From Plantago major (Eukaryota; Streptophyta; Magnoliopsida; Lamiales; Plantaginaceae), in assembly GCA_026545765.1 (NCBI GenBank), contig CM048839.1:47972677-48036676 (forward strand): a DNA stretch of 64,000 nucleotides. The letters are read 5' to 3'. Both the position numbers and the translations under genes were made by a program. The notes beneath the pieces are model-generated. The model was not told where the DNA came from. It made no database searches and saw only the letters and a list, made by a program, of their open reading frames with translations. Of the stretch, positions 1 through 12,138 are shown one piece after another (position 1 is the first letter of the stretch; every line of letters begins with the position of its first letter).

Positions 1-1656
1 CTCCTATTCCTCTCCTTATGATGTCTGATCCTTCTCTCCACGCCACTCCAACGTAGGCTTTCTTCTGGTTATGGAAGTCCCTTATAGTTTTCATGTAGTC
101 GGATGGGTATAAAGTAATCAGATTGGGCACTGGTACCAGAATAGATTGGTTCTCTAGGTTTCCTTTAGCCTTCATCTTCGCTGCCTTCTTGACATCATTT
201 GTGAGCCTTCCTGGAAAAGGTAAGTCTTTTAGGAGAACTATTCCCTCATCTTCTGCCCGGACATATCCTCTTTCCATCAGGTTGTCATCATATCTTCCTC
301 TCCTGGCTGCTAACCTTTCTTCCTGTTTCTTCTTCTCCTTGCTTCTTTCTCAAACTTCCCTTTCTCACCTTCTCCCTCTTCTTCTTCTACATCCACTATC
401 TCCACATTCTTCTTCTTTCTGGTTCTTTTGTCACTTCTAGGAATAGAATGCGGGGTTGTTATCCAGCTCCTAGTAGTGATAGCCCCAATGCTCTCCACTT
501 TATGCTCCTTAACTTCTTCCACCTTTTCATCCAGCTCCCTAACTGCATACTTTATTTCGACCAGATCGTCCATGACTGCATCGAATTCACCACTTAACTT
601 TCTATTGCTTCCTCAGTTGAGGCGACATTCTCCATGAACAGCTTCATCAGGTAGTGTGTTTCCTCGCTTCCTTTTTTTTTTAGTTCCTCCAGCACTGATT
701 GCCCTCTCTGGTTATGATGTTCCTTGATGGTCTTGATCTCCTCTTCCAAGATCTTTTAGCGGTTACAATGTTGTCGACCACCTGTTCGCGGCTGATCTTG
801 AAAACTTCATCCTTCCCTTCGATACTCAGCTCAATAGGTTTCCCTTCTGGCACTTCTTGGCTTACTTCCTTTGATATGCTTCTCTTATCCAAGTATGCAG
901 GAGTTCCTACGCTCTGTCCCATAGCCCATTGTGCTTCTTCCTCAACTGCGGCTACTGTCCTTACTTCTTCCATCGCCTCCATCTTGTTGAAGATCTCATT
1001 CTCCTTCAGCTGCTCACTCCTGTACCTTGAATTCTTAGCAACACTTGCACAAGCTTCCAGTACTTGCTTAGCAGAACTCCCCATAAATGATCCCTTCAGA
1101 GCTATGTCTATAAGGTCTCTGAACTCCTCTCTAACTCCTAAGTAGAAATACTCACAAAGCTGTCGCGAAGTAAACTGATGTTGGGGGCAGTTGTACCGCA
1201 TCTCCTCAAACATATCCTATGCATCATGAAAAGATTCCTTCTGTTTCTGAGCGAAGTGGGATATCATCCTCCTTTCTCTCATTATCCTTGCAAGCAACCT
1301 CTTCAAGAACATACTCCTCAGCTCTTCCCACTCGATGAATTCTTCTTTGATTGAATATATCCATCTTTTTGCTGCTCCCGCAGTGTTTTGATGAAGAACC
1401 AGAATTTCAGCTCACCATCGGTTAATTCCTTCATCGGAAACTGCTCAACAATAGACTCGAATGCATACATGAACTCGCATTCATTCTCTCCTTCTTTGCC
1501 TCTGAACTTTGGTAGTGCGCTAATCAGAGTCAGATCAAATCCGTACTCCCTTACATGCGGCTGGATCCGAATTCCACTCCTTCTTGGTTTCAGCATACTG
1601 ATCTCCCTGTTAGTCCTTTCGTCTTCTTCTTCCATCTCGATATTTCCTGTAAACAA
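1..1656 (-). pseudogene. gag remnant of an Athila-type Ty3/gypsy element
   Basis: Minus-strand gag of an LTR retrotransposon running off the left edge. The N-terminal part (1656-1318) is acidic and then resembles the start of a plant gypsy gag. After a frameshift near 1340-1360 the reading continues through a Trp-Glu-Glu-Leu, Phe-Leu-Lys-Arg-Leu stretch, an ES-A-xx-F segment, an NCPQHQF motif (Athila gag usually has CPHH here) and a Tyr-Leu-Gly-Val / Leu-Ile-Asp segment (about 1213-1060). An in-frame TAG lies near 1212. Leftwards it becomes a charged Lys/Glu-rich linker (573-310), after which no domain is recognisable. The placement next to an Athila-style primer-binding site at 1717-1734 supports the family. 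The frameshift and stops make it a non-functional capsid gene; protease and RT would lie outside the window. Confidence 0.7.
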
Positions 1657-1716
1657 AAGTAGTTACTGCTCGAAAATAACCAAATAAGTTCTACGCATGC
1701 AATCTACTAATTATTC

Positions 1717-1734
1717 CCAGGCAACGACGCCAAA
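1717..1734 (-). other. primer-binding site of the Athila-type element
   Basis: On the minus strand this reads TTTGGCGTCGTTGCCTGG, close to the TGGCGCCGTTGCCGGGG signature found just inside the 5' LTR of Athila and related gypsy elements. It lies seven bases from the LTR end at 1742, which fixes the element as minus-strand and the neighbouring LTR as its 5' LTR. Confidence 0.75.
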
Positions 1735-1741
1735 TTTTTTA

Positions 1742-3124
1742 TGTGTATCCGGAAGATTTTGATTTCGTTGTAGAGACTGTAATCCCCAAATACAATCAAC
1801 AGATTAAATTTATAATTGCCAAAGCTCACTAAAACACAGTTTATAGTGGTAAGTTAACGAGAGATATCATTCTCTCGGGAATAATGCTCGATTGAAATAG
1901 AATATTAAATTGTTGGTTTTTCAATAAAAAGGAAATAACAAATTTTTGGTATTTTTTTAATAAGTAAAATAAACACATAAGCAGGAACGTAATTTTAATA
2001 AGAATTGACGAACTAAGAACTTATAGAGAAAAGCATGTATGCGTTAACCTTCACTTTGATAACTGGTTTATATCAGGAATAATAGATAGCGATAGTTACG
2101 GCTGCAGAGTCACACATGTGACATATCTTATACCAAGGCGCAGTCAGCAAAGATACCCTATGTAGACTATCGTCTAGCTCTAAGCTGTCCCCAGTTGCTA
2201 GATCAACATCATACCTCAGGCAGAATATCAACCTATAGACACAGCTGATACCTCCTAATCTAGTGCAATGAATACTCATGTCTCGCGAAAACATAAACAA
2301 ACAAAGCATCTTTCTTAAACAGCACAAATATGAACAACAATCGCATAACCAACATTGATGCTAAAACTATTCCATGATATAAACCAAATAATCAAATATC
2401 CCAGCTAACCCTTACATAGGTAAATTAGCCTGACATAACTGAAAGTAAATAAACAGAAAACTGAATTGAAATCATGTTTGAAACAACTAAACCGTAAGAA
2501 GATGGCGAGTGTCGACCAGAGAGATGCTTTTGGGGTTTCACTTTCCCGAGGACTGGTTCTCTCAGGAGAGATGCCTTGTGAGCTTGTGTTGATTCTGAGA
2601 CCCCTGAGGTCTTATTTATAGGTGAAATCTCGATCTCAAACCGCCATTGGTGTATAAGGAAGGTTTAGGAAGATGGACCCTAGCCTGACAGGCCAGAAAA
2701 CGGACCAAAAACAAAACAGGTGGTGCACTGCGGTCCACAGGCAACCGCAGAGTGCGATGTTCTCAGGTTCGAATCTGTTTCTTGTGTTATTCAATTTCGG
2801 GCTTCGTAACTTCGTTTCCTCAAAAAGTTGTCTTCTACAAAGTTGTAGCATCTTTAATTATCTTCGCACTGGCTGGTCGCATGACATGTTTTGACTCATC
2901 GAACTCCGTGCAACGGTTAATCCGGCGTATTCGCTTCCTTGTCCCGATTTGGCACAATTATGTTGTTTTGGTGCCTGAAATCGTGCAAATCCTCAAAAAC
3001 ACAATCATGACCCACTGAAAATACGGAAAGTTGGTAATTGTCCATAAAATGATATAAATATTAAATCTAAGGTAAAAAAAAGGGTCTAAAAGCATGGTAT
3101 ATCGCACATTTCGTTCTCACATCA
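1742..3124 (-). repeat. 5' LTR of the Athila-type element
   Basis: About 1.38 kb, beginning TGTGTA and ending TCACATCA on the plus strand (TG...CA). It matches a second copy at 59926-61454 over nearly its whole length, and the homology stops abruptly at both ends, which defines the boundaries. The other copy carries roughly 150 bp of extra sequence in its middle (about 60675-60900). No TSD can be tested here because the element continues off the window. Confidence 0.8.
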
Positions 3125-4440
3125 ATAATCACGAGCAATTACAATGTAAATCGGGTTCAATCCCTCAAAGATGGTGAACGAATTGCCCAATAATGAAGTC
3201 TAGGGTTTTTGAGTTAAGAGAATAGAACTAAGTAAAAAGATTATGTCAAAAAATTAGACGAAATCCTATTTATATCGACAGACTTGGCGTACGCCATGCG
3301 CAACCATGGCCATCTTGGCGTACGCCAAGCGGCATTGGAACTCCGTACTCCTGTAAATGCATATAAAATGCATCCTTTTGCCTCCAAATAACATGGTTAA
3401 GCCAAATACCTACAAAACACACAAATAACAAAACAAGTGAAAATACTCTAATAAAACTACTAAAAACTATACTTGAAAACGACAATAAGATGGTAAAAAT
3501 ACTAAATGAGACGGTATAAAATCGACTCATTAATTCTATTTAGAAATCTTTGTAACTCCTATATACAATAGCTGATAATACAAATATCATCTACCAAAGA
3601 CATTTATTTTAAATTTTACCCTAAAATTACGGAGTGTATATCAATACTTGGAAGTCATTCCCCCTATTAGGAAGTGTGCTATACATGCCCAACTATTTCA
3701 AACAATAGTTGCCCCAAGTGTACAAATAATTTGAAAAGAAAACATGAGGATGTATGGAACCGTAGTAGAGTTCTAGTGGATTCTTCCATGTAGAGTTTGT
3801 ACAATGTTGGCTTGAACCAAGATTAACTCGATTTTTATTAATATATCTCTCTCTCCCTCCGTCCCTCCATCCCTCTACTTTTACTTATACTAATAACCTT
3901 AAGACAATCAAACAATCTCAGTTTTCAACCCAAATAAAATAAACTTAAAAATATCTTTCTGATACATATCAATTCGCTTTTACAAAACCTAGAAATACAA
4001 AAGACTATCATAAACACACTCTTTTCAAAGTTAAAGGACAATCCAGTTACTAATCACGCAACAAATTAAAACACTTAATTTGTTTCATTCATGTTATCCC
4101 AACTTTGTACCAAGCATCCTCCATATGTCTTAAAAACTCACACATCGGTGTTTTCTCTTACACAACCTATCTAACTAACCCTACAAAACCTAAACATACA
4201 AAACTCTAGCCAAATAAGACTTTTTCAAAATTCAACTGGAATCTAGTTACTATTCATTTAAAAAACTATGCTACAATTCAGTTATCACAACTCTATACTA
4301 AACATTATCCATATGTTCTAAACTTCGACCCAAGACAAAAAATTGTGAAAGGGAATCTAAAATGTCATGTACCTGCATTCGGCGGTGGCTATTATTTATA
4401 TTAGGATAAAAATAACTAGGACGGGACTTACATTAAGTCA
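3125..4440. other. intergenic AT-rich DNA, no gene seen
   Basis: No coding region or element boundary was recognised. It contains two copies of a palindrome (3283-3298 imperfect, 3314-3329 perfect CTTGGCGTACGCCAAG) and a short CT/CCCTC-rich microsatellite around 3843-3880. Confidence 0.5.
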
Positions 4441-4445
4441 GTAAG

Positions 4446-6429
4446 TGTCACGCCCCAAAACCAAAATATTTTAGCGCGACCGGCCGTCTATCGTGAGATG
4501 GGCTCACGCCAAGACGAAGGCTCAATTTTTATAAATAATTTTGAAAAGAGTAGTACAACAACAGATCAACTACAATTCAAATACAATAGATACAATTTTA
4601 GAAATCTCGACTTATTACAGTTTCAGAAATTACAAGACTATTCTCTAAACACCACTACTTGCTATAATTCGACCTTGCCTCCACTAGCAACCGCCTCCAG
4701 ACCACAGTCAATTACTCAACTGAAAAAAAGTGTAAGGGTGAGCTTCTGGCACTTTTACCCGGATCAAATACAGTAGTAAAACATACATATATATACACTC
4801 GCCAATATATAATATAGTCAAAATCATTTTCATAGAACATTATCAAAACAATAACGATGTACTTATTTTGCTCAATCTAACATACACTACGGCCACACGA
4901 ATCGTGGTGGCACACAGGTCGGCTTTTACATAATAATAACAATGCCCTACCAAAGGGATAACATAACAATGGGAGATTTCCAAAAGCACGACATTCCCTC
5001 GAAAGGGCCCAAACAATTCATAGGCATATCGATGAGCATAAAATCACGATAAAACATTTATGGATACACATACTTGATCCTTTTCGAATAGATTATTATA
5101 CTAAGTCTCATTCCTTGATATAATAACCATAAGTAGTTTGTCAATCATAAAACATACATATATATACGATAACAATAAAATATAAGCAAAAGTGTTAAGA
5201 GTTCCCCTTACCTTGAAGACGACACGACTCCATGCTTACACTCACTAAACCACACTAAAGTCCCACTAGCTTGCACCTGGAACTCCAAAATACCTTTACA
5301 ATGTAAGAATCCAAAATACATAAATTTATATACATATACTTATACTTTTGGGGCTGAATCGCAATAAATCAAAGTAAAAGGCTTGACTCCAAACCATGGT
5401 GAAGAATAGGGGCAAAGGCGTAAAATAAATAAAGTGAGGAACAAATAATCTTGCATGAAATCAGCATGATGTCATCATTAAGAAGACAAACTTTGCATGT
5501 TTCCATCAATACTATGAACAGCAAAACCAAGCGACTTACGGGGCATTAAGAAAAGAATAGAGGAATTTCGGAAGGCTAGAACTGCTTCGTTTTTCATTCG
5601 ATTTTCATGAAATAAGTTTCTGCGGGTTCGTTACAAGATGAAGAATACGTTACAGATACCGTGGTAAGGTTTCGGCAAGAAATAAGAACAGAAGGTTGAA
5701 AGCTTACTGATTACGCAACCGCAGAAGGAAACGACAAAGTTCTACGGATCGAGGCTTGTATAAACAAAATCTACATCTTGCAAGGATCTCAACGATATGA
5801 ACTGGATCAAGATTGGAAGTCGTTTGGTACGATTTTTGTTGCGAGATGGTCTTTTGGATAACATGGGCATGGCCTGAGTCATGGCAAATATGGTGGTTAT
5901 AGATTTTGGTGATGATGATCAATTGATTAGAGCTAGCGATAGATGAGGCGGCTGAGGAGAAGGAGAAAGGTTCGACCAAGCTGATTTAGGGTTTAAAAGT
6001 TTGAAGAGTAGTTCAAATCATGAGCGAGGCCTATAGTCTGGTAATTGGTTTTAAGAGGAATACCAGGCCCGTCCACAAAAAATATAACTTGGCCTGATAA
6101 TTTGAAAACAAAAATATTATCAGGTCGACCCACTATAAAAATATATTAAATATATAATATCTAAATAATCTCATTGATTTAGAGAAAGTTACATTTTGAT
6201 TGGCCAATCATTTGTCATCGAATTTGAATTACTCATAAACGATAATAGTAAACAATTTAATAAAATCATATAATAAAAATTTAATTACTAAATTTTCATT
6301 ATATAATTTTAATAATTTATTTATTAATATCGTTTAAGAGTAAATTGTGGTCAAACGAAACGATTAATGCACAATAAATGTAACACTTTTTCCTAAATGA
6401 GAATAATAAAAACGATGCAGGTTCTTACA
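4446..6429 (-). repeat. solo LTR of a Tekay/Del-type Ty3/gypsy element
   Basis: A 1,984-bp block starts TGTCACGCCCC and ends TTCTTACA on the plus strand. Read on the minus strand it runs from TGTAAGAACC to GGGGCGTGACA, the usual ends of Tekay/Del LTRs. It is flanked by a perfect 5-bp target-site duplication GTAAG (4441-4445 and 6430-6434). No internal domain or second LTR is present, so it is a solo LTR left by LTR-LTR recombination. Short open frames within it (for example 4498-4776 and 5704-5979) resemble nothing known. Confidence 0.85.
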
Positions 6430-6496
6430 GTAAGTGTTTGCGATGTAGTAATAAACTTCAACAAATGTCTATCCACACCACATATATGAAAAGTGA

Positions 6497-7396
6497 GGGA
6501 AATGACAACTTTAGTACTATAACTATTCTATGTTGCACATGTAATCCTTAGTTTCGTGGCCATGGCAAATTTAATCTCGACTTTACATTTCTTGACAAAT
6601 TTGATGCACCGTATGAACTTAACGGACCAACCCAGCTCATGGAACGTGCTCTTACTTATTTATGAAGTTTGTTTACTTTTGTATTGTGGATTCAAACAAT
6701 GTCTTTTGTCTTGTGGATTACTGAGAACTTGTCAACATGGAAACTTGTTTCTTTTGACATGTTATGTGCTATTAGCACACGGTGAATGCTATGTTAGCAT
6801 GTAGACCAGTTCTTTGTTTTGGTTTAGATTGGATATGTTTTTTTATGTATGAACCTAGCTCATTTTGTCTTAAAATTGATCATTGAACTTATTAATTTGT
6901 GGTGTTTGTTTGCTTTCATTTTGTTCTTATTGGGAATATATAACACATCAATTTTGTTCTTTTCAAGTAATTTTTTGGTGTTAATTTGATTAGTAAACAG
7001 GTTCATCTATTGAATTTTACATTGTTTGGTTGGGGGAGAATTCAAAAATTAATTGTTTTTAATTTTTAATGTTTTAATTTAGATTTTTATTTTTAAAAAA
7101 TATTTTTTGTATTGTTTTTTAAGATAGATAATTTTTGATGAGATGAGGACATAGTTGTGCTTATTGGTAAAATTTGGGTATTGGGCAATTCAGATGGAAA
7201 ATTGACTTAGAATGGCGTATTTGGAGGGAAATTCGAGTTAGCGTGTGATTTGGCAACCCAGTCACCAAAGAGCACACTCCATTAGTTGGGTTGGTCCATT
7301 AAGTTCGTACTGTGTATCAAATTTGCCATGGCCACGAAACTGAGGACTACATGTGCCAGCCTAACATAGTTATAGGACCAAAGTTGTCGTTTTCCC
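6497..7396. mobile_element. MULE-type MITE with long terminal inverted repeats
   Basis: A 900-bp element has terminal inverted repeats of about 150 bp (6497 to about 6660 and about 7236 to 7396). Both ends begin GGGAAA followed by a GACAACTTTRGTNCTATAAC-like sequence, and both arms contain TTTCGTGGCCATGGCAAATT. The left arm carries an extra stretch of about 30 bp, probably a partial duplication around CAAATTT. It is flanked by GAAAAGTGA (6488-6496) and AAAAAGTGA (7397-7405), a 9-bp TSD with one mismatch, the size made by Mutator-like elements. The AT-rich centre has no transposase, so it is non-autonomous. Confidence 0.8.
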
Positions 7397-7405
7397 AAAA
7401 AGTGA

Positions 7406-8175
7406 TGTTACATCATACTCGGAAGATGAATATTGAAAATGAAGAATATGTATCTGCAAACTACATTGAGTTGAAGAAAAAACATGGAATTCTCCCATTG
7501 TGCAATCAAGAATATGGATCTTCTTACCGGCCCTGATTGTTACTACAGTTAATAAAGTGAAAGAATTAGAGAATTGCACATCGATTGATATCTAAAAGAT
7601 GGCATCAAAATATGTAATTCCAATGAATCATGAATAGAAGTATTTCATACAATATACAAATTCCTGTTAAAGTTTAGCTCAAATAAATATATGAAATAGA
7701 AACAGAAAGCAGAATACAGCAGCTATCAAGTGACATGAGTTAGAAAGGTATTTAGAGACTCCCTAACCCCCTCCTAACCATGCTACAATTGATAAGCTTT
7801 AAATTCACCTGACCGTGATACAATTGATAGTCTTTGAATTCACCTCAGCTGATGACTCAATCCAATAAATCTAACTATTAATATATTTGTCACAAGTAGA
7901 AAATGAAAATTCACAGCTACTAATGAATCTGTATATTCATTATGTTGTATGCCTGGTTAGAGAGGCTTTCTGTTTTCTCCAGGAAGCAAACGGTCACATA
8001 CAAGCACCAAAAAAGGAAAACATTACTTGCAATAACTGGGTATTGGAAAGGACTAAAAAACCACACTATCTATTAAATTTGATGGGCAAAATAGTCAAAT
8101 CACTTGGTACCAAAACTTGGATAGTCTTATAATAATATAGATAGATAAATAGATAGATAGACTTATAACATGTAT
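7406..8175. other. intergenic DNA with small repeats, no gene seen
   Basis: No supported gene. About 7786-7855 holds two imperfect tandem copies (about 37 bp) of a unit containing TACAATTGATA and TTCACCT. An (ATAG)n microsatellite lies at about 8135-8161. Confidence 0.45.
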
Positions 8176-8183
8176 TTCATACT

Positions 8184-8859
8184 CTATGTTTCGAAACTCG
8201 GACCCGGTGATCAACCCGGACTACCTAATGAGGGAGGTTCAACCGGGTCAACTCCGGTCAACCTACTAATAATATTTTAAAAAATAAATTTATACCCACT
8301 ATACTTTACTACTACTATATTAATCATGGACTGTAATTTTTTGCAGTCCAATTATTTAAATGGCCCAATCCAAGCCCAAATTATATACTCCCACCACCTA
8401 ACCCTAACCCTCCACTCACACCCACACTCACTCCCAGCCTCCACTCCTCGTTTCCCTCTTCCAATCTAAAGTTGAGCAAGTAGCTTATTTGAGCTATTGA
8501 ATGATGATCGAAGTCGAAGGGCACCTCCAAGGCTTCAATGATGATCGAAGTCGAAGGCAACAGGAACGATCGAAGAAGAGCAGCTATGAAGAAAAAAGGA
8601 AGTCGTAATACAGTAGCGGCTGAAAGAAGAAGAACAGAATGAAGAAGGAAAGTCGGTTTAGGGGTTTTAGTTAGATTAGGTCAATTCGTTTTTTTTTTTT
8701 CATTTAAACCGGTTTGACCGGGTATTTACCGGTTTTTGACCGGGTTACCCGGTTTTTTAGCGCAGGTGACCGATTTCCCCGAGTTTTTGGGGTTTTCGGC
8801 CCGCCAAGCCTTCCGAACACCGGTTAAACCGGTTCGACCCGCCGGGTTTAATAACATAG
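8184..8859. mobile_element. hAT-type non-autonomous element rich in ACCGG motifs
   Basis: A 676-bp element starts CTATGTT and ends AACATAG, with the inverted similarity extending imperfectly into the ACCCGG-rich subterminal parts. It is flanked by a perfect 8-bp direct repeat TTCATACT (8176-8183 and 8860-8867), the TSD length typical of hAT transposons. The interior has many CCGG/ACCGGTTT motifs at both ends. A 21-bp segment (AATGATGATCGAAGTCGAAG plus G) occurs twice, near 8500 and 8538. No transposase is encoded. The terminus differs from the common hAT CAGGG start, so the superfamily call rests on TSD length. Confidence 0.7.
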
Positions 8860-8889
8860 TTCATACTTGTTATTAGTAATATTATATTG

Positions 8890-9030
8890 CATCTATGACA
8901 GAGGCACGCATTGAAGAACTTGAAGTTGTGAAGAATATGACAACAATGAGGTATTCCTTGAAGTCAATTCAAAAGTAAAGGGACAACGTGTAGTTGGCTT
9001 GGGCAGTGCAACGTCCTCATATGTTAGCAT
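8890..9030 (+). pseudogene. Ptta/En/Spm-type (TNPA-like) transposase fragment, left half
   Basis: From about 8941 the plus strand reads EVFLEVNSKVKGQRVVGLGS, resembling the C-terminal end of plant Ptta/En/Spm transposases (Transposase_24), whose hallmark is a GxxRVxGLGS-like motif. The frame is cut at 9030 by the CACTA insertion and resumes at 12426. It is the host gene fragment into which the 3.4-kb element jumped. The upstream part (8890-8940) reads only in another frame, so an intron or frameshift is likely. Confidence 0.6.
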
Positions 9031-9042
9031 CACTACAAGAAA

Positions 9043-9385
9043 GCCTGTTAATAGCCACGGAAGAATAGCGACGAAATCTATCCGTCTCTAGCTAGCGACG
9101 AATCGCTAGCTCTAGCGACGGATAAATTCCGTCGCTAGGTTTAACGACGGATAAGCCTATCCGTCGTTAAACATAACGCGGATAGGCTTATCCGTCTTTA
9201 GTTAACGACGGATACGACTATCCGTCGTTAAACCTAGCGACGGATAATCTATCCGTCGCTAGATCCTTTGACCAAGAAAAAAAAAAAGGGAAATTTTTTT
9301 TTTTAAAAAAAAACTGGAACTCTAGCGACGGATAGGCTTATCCGTCGCTATTAGCGACGGATAGGCTATCCGTCGCTAGAGTTCA
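9043..9385. repeat. 5' subterminal repeat array of the CACTA element
   Basis: About fifteen copies of AGCGACGGATA-like units in alternating orientation, with variants AACGACGGATA and AGCGACGAAT. Adjacent inverted copies could form hairpins. They match the 3' array, as expected for binding sites of the element's regulatory protein. Confidence 0.85.
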
Positions 9386-10286
9386 AGTGTTTTACGGGAA
9401 GCAGAAAGCTTCTTCCTCATTTTCTCTTCTTCCTTTCTTCTCCTTATTTCGCCCAAAGCCATTCCGGTCCAAATCTCAACCATTTTGTCCATTCTTCGTG
9501 TACATTCGAAGCTCGTGAATCAAGGAGGTCAATTGTGCCGTCAATTTCAAATTCCATCCGCTCATTTCTCCGAATTCGAAGGTAAACCCTAATTTTTTAT
9601 ATTTGGGAATTTTGTTACTTTGGATTAATTTGAGCAATTGAATGTAAATGGAAAGTATATAGTACTTAGTTTAGATGTAATTAGGTAATGTTTTACCTTT
9701 GAGATGTGCAATTGACATATATTGATTGTGAATTTGAATTTTTAGTATAGTATGTTTGTAAGTATGTTGGACTTTTAATTAATTTGATATTGGTGTATAT
9801 TTAGTAAAATTATGAAGATTTAGTACCTCGTTTTGAAACCCTAACTTTTTGACATATTTGGAAAATTTAGTTAATTTAGACTAATTTAAGCAATTGTAAT
9901 TGTATGTTTAATTAACTTTGAGATGTGAAATTATTTGAATTGTTAATTAGTATAATGTTAAGTATGTCGTAGTTTTGATTTAAGTATGTTAAGTATGTTA
10001 ATTAAGATTTGCAATTGTTTCATTTGATAAATTTATACATGTACTAGATTATAAATTATGAGAATTTAATTAATGAAGTGTGTTGATATAATTTGGTGAT
10101 TACATTCAGAAATGCATGTAATTTATAATTTATAAATTCGCATTAAAGGGTTGGAATGCTTTATTTGTAATGGGAATTTTGGTAAGAGACAAAAACTTTA
10201 TAACATGCAAGAAATGGAAAAATGGGAATCGAGTTGAAAAAATACGATCTAATCAATTCAAACGTGTCAGGTTATATAATCATCCA

Positions 10287-11075
10287 ATGAACACCGATCG
10301 TTCATGGATGTACCAAAGGATAGTTAATGGCAGAGTTTTACCTAGTTTTGTGGAAGGAGTTGATGCATTCGTTACATTTGCACTGACACAGACTAATTGT
10401 TTGAGTGGGGGATGATGAAGTGCCCTTGCACCCAAAGATAAATGTAGAAATAAGCAATTTTACCTCCGAAGCGGTAGTGGAACACTTGAAACGTAAGGGT
10501 TTTGTGAGTATGACGTATGGACTTCTCATGGTGAGACATACAAGCCGTTCATGGATTATGAGAATTTGGGGAAGCGTAAAAGAAAACAGGAAACTGTGAT
10601 GGGAAGTACTCAAAATACTTCTACATCTGATGCTAATAATGATCATGAACGGGTTGAGCAAATGGTATATGATATTGCGGGTCGAGTTCATGGACACCGT
10701 GGAGCCGAATCGAGGGGATGCGGAGGAGCCTCGAATCCGAGGATCAGTCTTCTTCGACTTGATGGAATCCATGAAGAAGCCGGTTTATCCGGGTGTAAGC
10801 ACACAATTGTCATTGTTGGCTCGGCTAATGAGTTGTAAGGCTAATGGCCGCAATCAATCGACCTTCAATGAATGGGTACAAGTAATGTGAACTTTGTCCG
10901 AGAACAAACCTAGTTCCCAACTTTTACCAGGCGAAGAAAAAGATGCGAGGGATGGGGTTGCCCATGGAAACCATAGATTGTTGTGAGGGTATGTGCATGA
11001 TTTATTGGGAGGAGGATAAAGATCTACTGAAGTGCAAGTTCTGTGGTAAGGACCGGTACAAGCGTTAGCCGCCAC
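10287..11075 (+). pseudogene. CACTA TNPD-like transposase, N-terminal fragment
   Basis: Plus strand, from the ATG at 10287. The protein begins with an RSWMYQRI segment, then FVEGVDAFVTFA, matching the transposase-associated domain at the N-terminus of plant Tnp2-type CACTA transposases. Further on, in shifted frames, come a VVEHLKRKGF segment, a YDVWTSHGE segment (about 10505-10545), a YPG...TQLSLLARLM segment (about 10785-10835) and a Cys-containing segment with MIYWEED and LLKCKFCG (about 10990-11050), all in the order of the Tnp2 N-terminal region. At least three frame changes separate them; some may be introns. The DDE-type catalytic domain is absent, so no active transposase can be made. 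Confidence 0.7.
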
Positions 11076-11720
11076 AGTATAGGCATATTGGGGACGAAGA
11101 GTGGGCTATGTGGCATGAGTATTGGAGATTTAATCACGTCGAGGATCAGTCCTACAAGAATGAGCGAATTTGAGCCGCGAGATGGTAAGGGCTCGCCAGC
11201 ATCACTGGTCACGGCTGTTATCCTTGATCGCCGGATGTCGGTAAGTATATATATGTGTTACGATTACAACATGATTTGTACACATGTGTATTGCTTTCAT
11301 TTATACCAATTTACCACTTGTTTGCATTCCTACCAACTTACTAACTACTTGTTGCAATATATAATGTTCTTTAGCTGAACCTGAACCAACCCAAGACTTG
11401 CCTAGAGCAAATGAAGATGGGGAAGTTCAAGAACGGCGTTTGGGTGGACCAGAAGTCCGAGCTTATTGCGGTATGTGTATTTACTAAGTGTTACCGTTGT
11501 ATATGCATGTGTATTATAAATTAAATATGAAATTATAGCTCATTTCGTATACACTTGACTATTACAGAGTGAGGTGGAGCGGATCATTGCGGAGAGGCTG
11601 CTCGAGGGTGAGGAGTTGTCCGTGGAAGAACAAGACCGGATCTTTCTACAGGTCAACCCACCCGACAACAAGGGTCGGGTTTATGGTCTTGGTAGTTATG
11701 GCGAGACACTGACGTAGAGC
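11076..11720 (+). pseudogene. Ptta/En/Spm (TNPA-like) fragment within the CACTA element
   Basis: A DEEWAMWHEYWRF-like segment (about 11095-11135) is followed by exon-like pieces: a GKGSPASLVTG segment near 11185-11215, a KMGKFKNGVWVDQKSELIA segment (about 11412-11470), and a final piece (about 11569-11718) with SEVERIIAERLLEGEEL and NKGRVYGLGSYGE. The gaps between them contain plausible introns (GTAAGT near 11240; GTATGT near 11470). This order matches the C-terminal part of Transposase_24 proteins, which in CACTA elements act in subterminal repeat binding. It directly follows a truncated TNPD-like gene, consistent with an internal deletion fusing the two genes. Confidence 0.6.
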
Positions 11721-12138
11721 TTCTCCGTGTCCCAGCAACAATCTCAGGGACATGGTGGTGTTTATACACGAGTGTCGGCGGATGGTGAATGAAGCGGTGA
11801 CTCCTTTCGGTCGAGATTGGAAATCTCAGGGATGAGCAGGCTCGTATGAATCAGAGGATGGAAGAGCTCTGCTGCTTGTATATGAGCCAGAATACCCCCG
11901 GCCCCTCGTCTTAGTGATGTTGTGATATTTTGGATACTATGCTACTTTTTACTTTGTTGGATATTTGGATTTATATTCGGATATGTAGACTTTATTTTTG
12001 ATAATTTGTTTTTTGGACGAATCGTTGTTGTTAATTAATGCAATTTCTCCTTTGTGACATATCACTATTATATTTGTTGAAAAAAACAGGTGAAAATTAT
12101 AAAATAATTTTAAAAAAAATTTTTTAAAAAAAAACAGT

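Noticed and set aside
4498..4776. 92-codon plus-strand frame
   Set aside because: Inside the solo LTR, low-complexity Asn/Thr/Gln-rich, no support as a gene.
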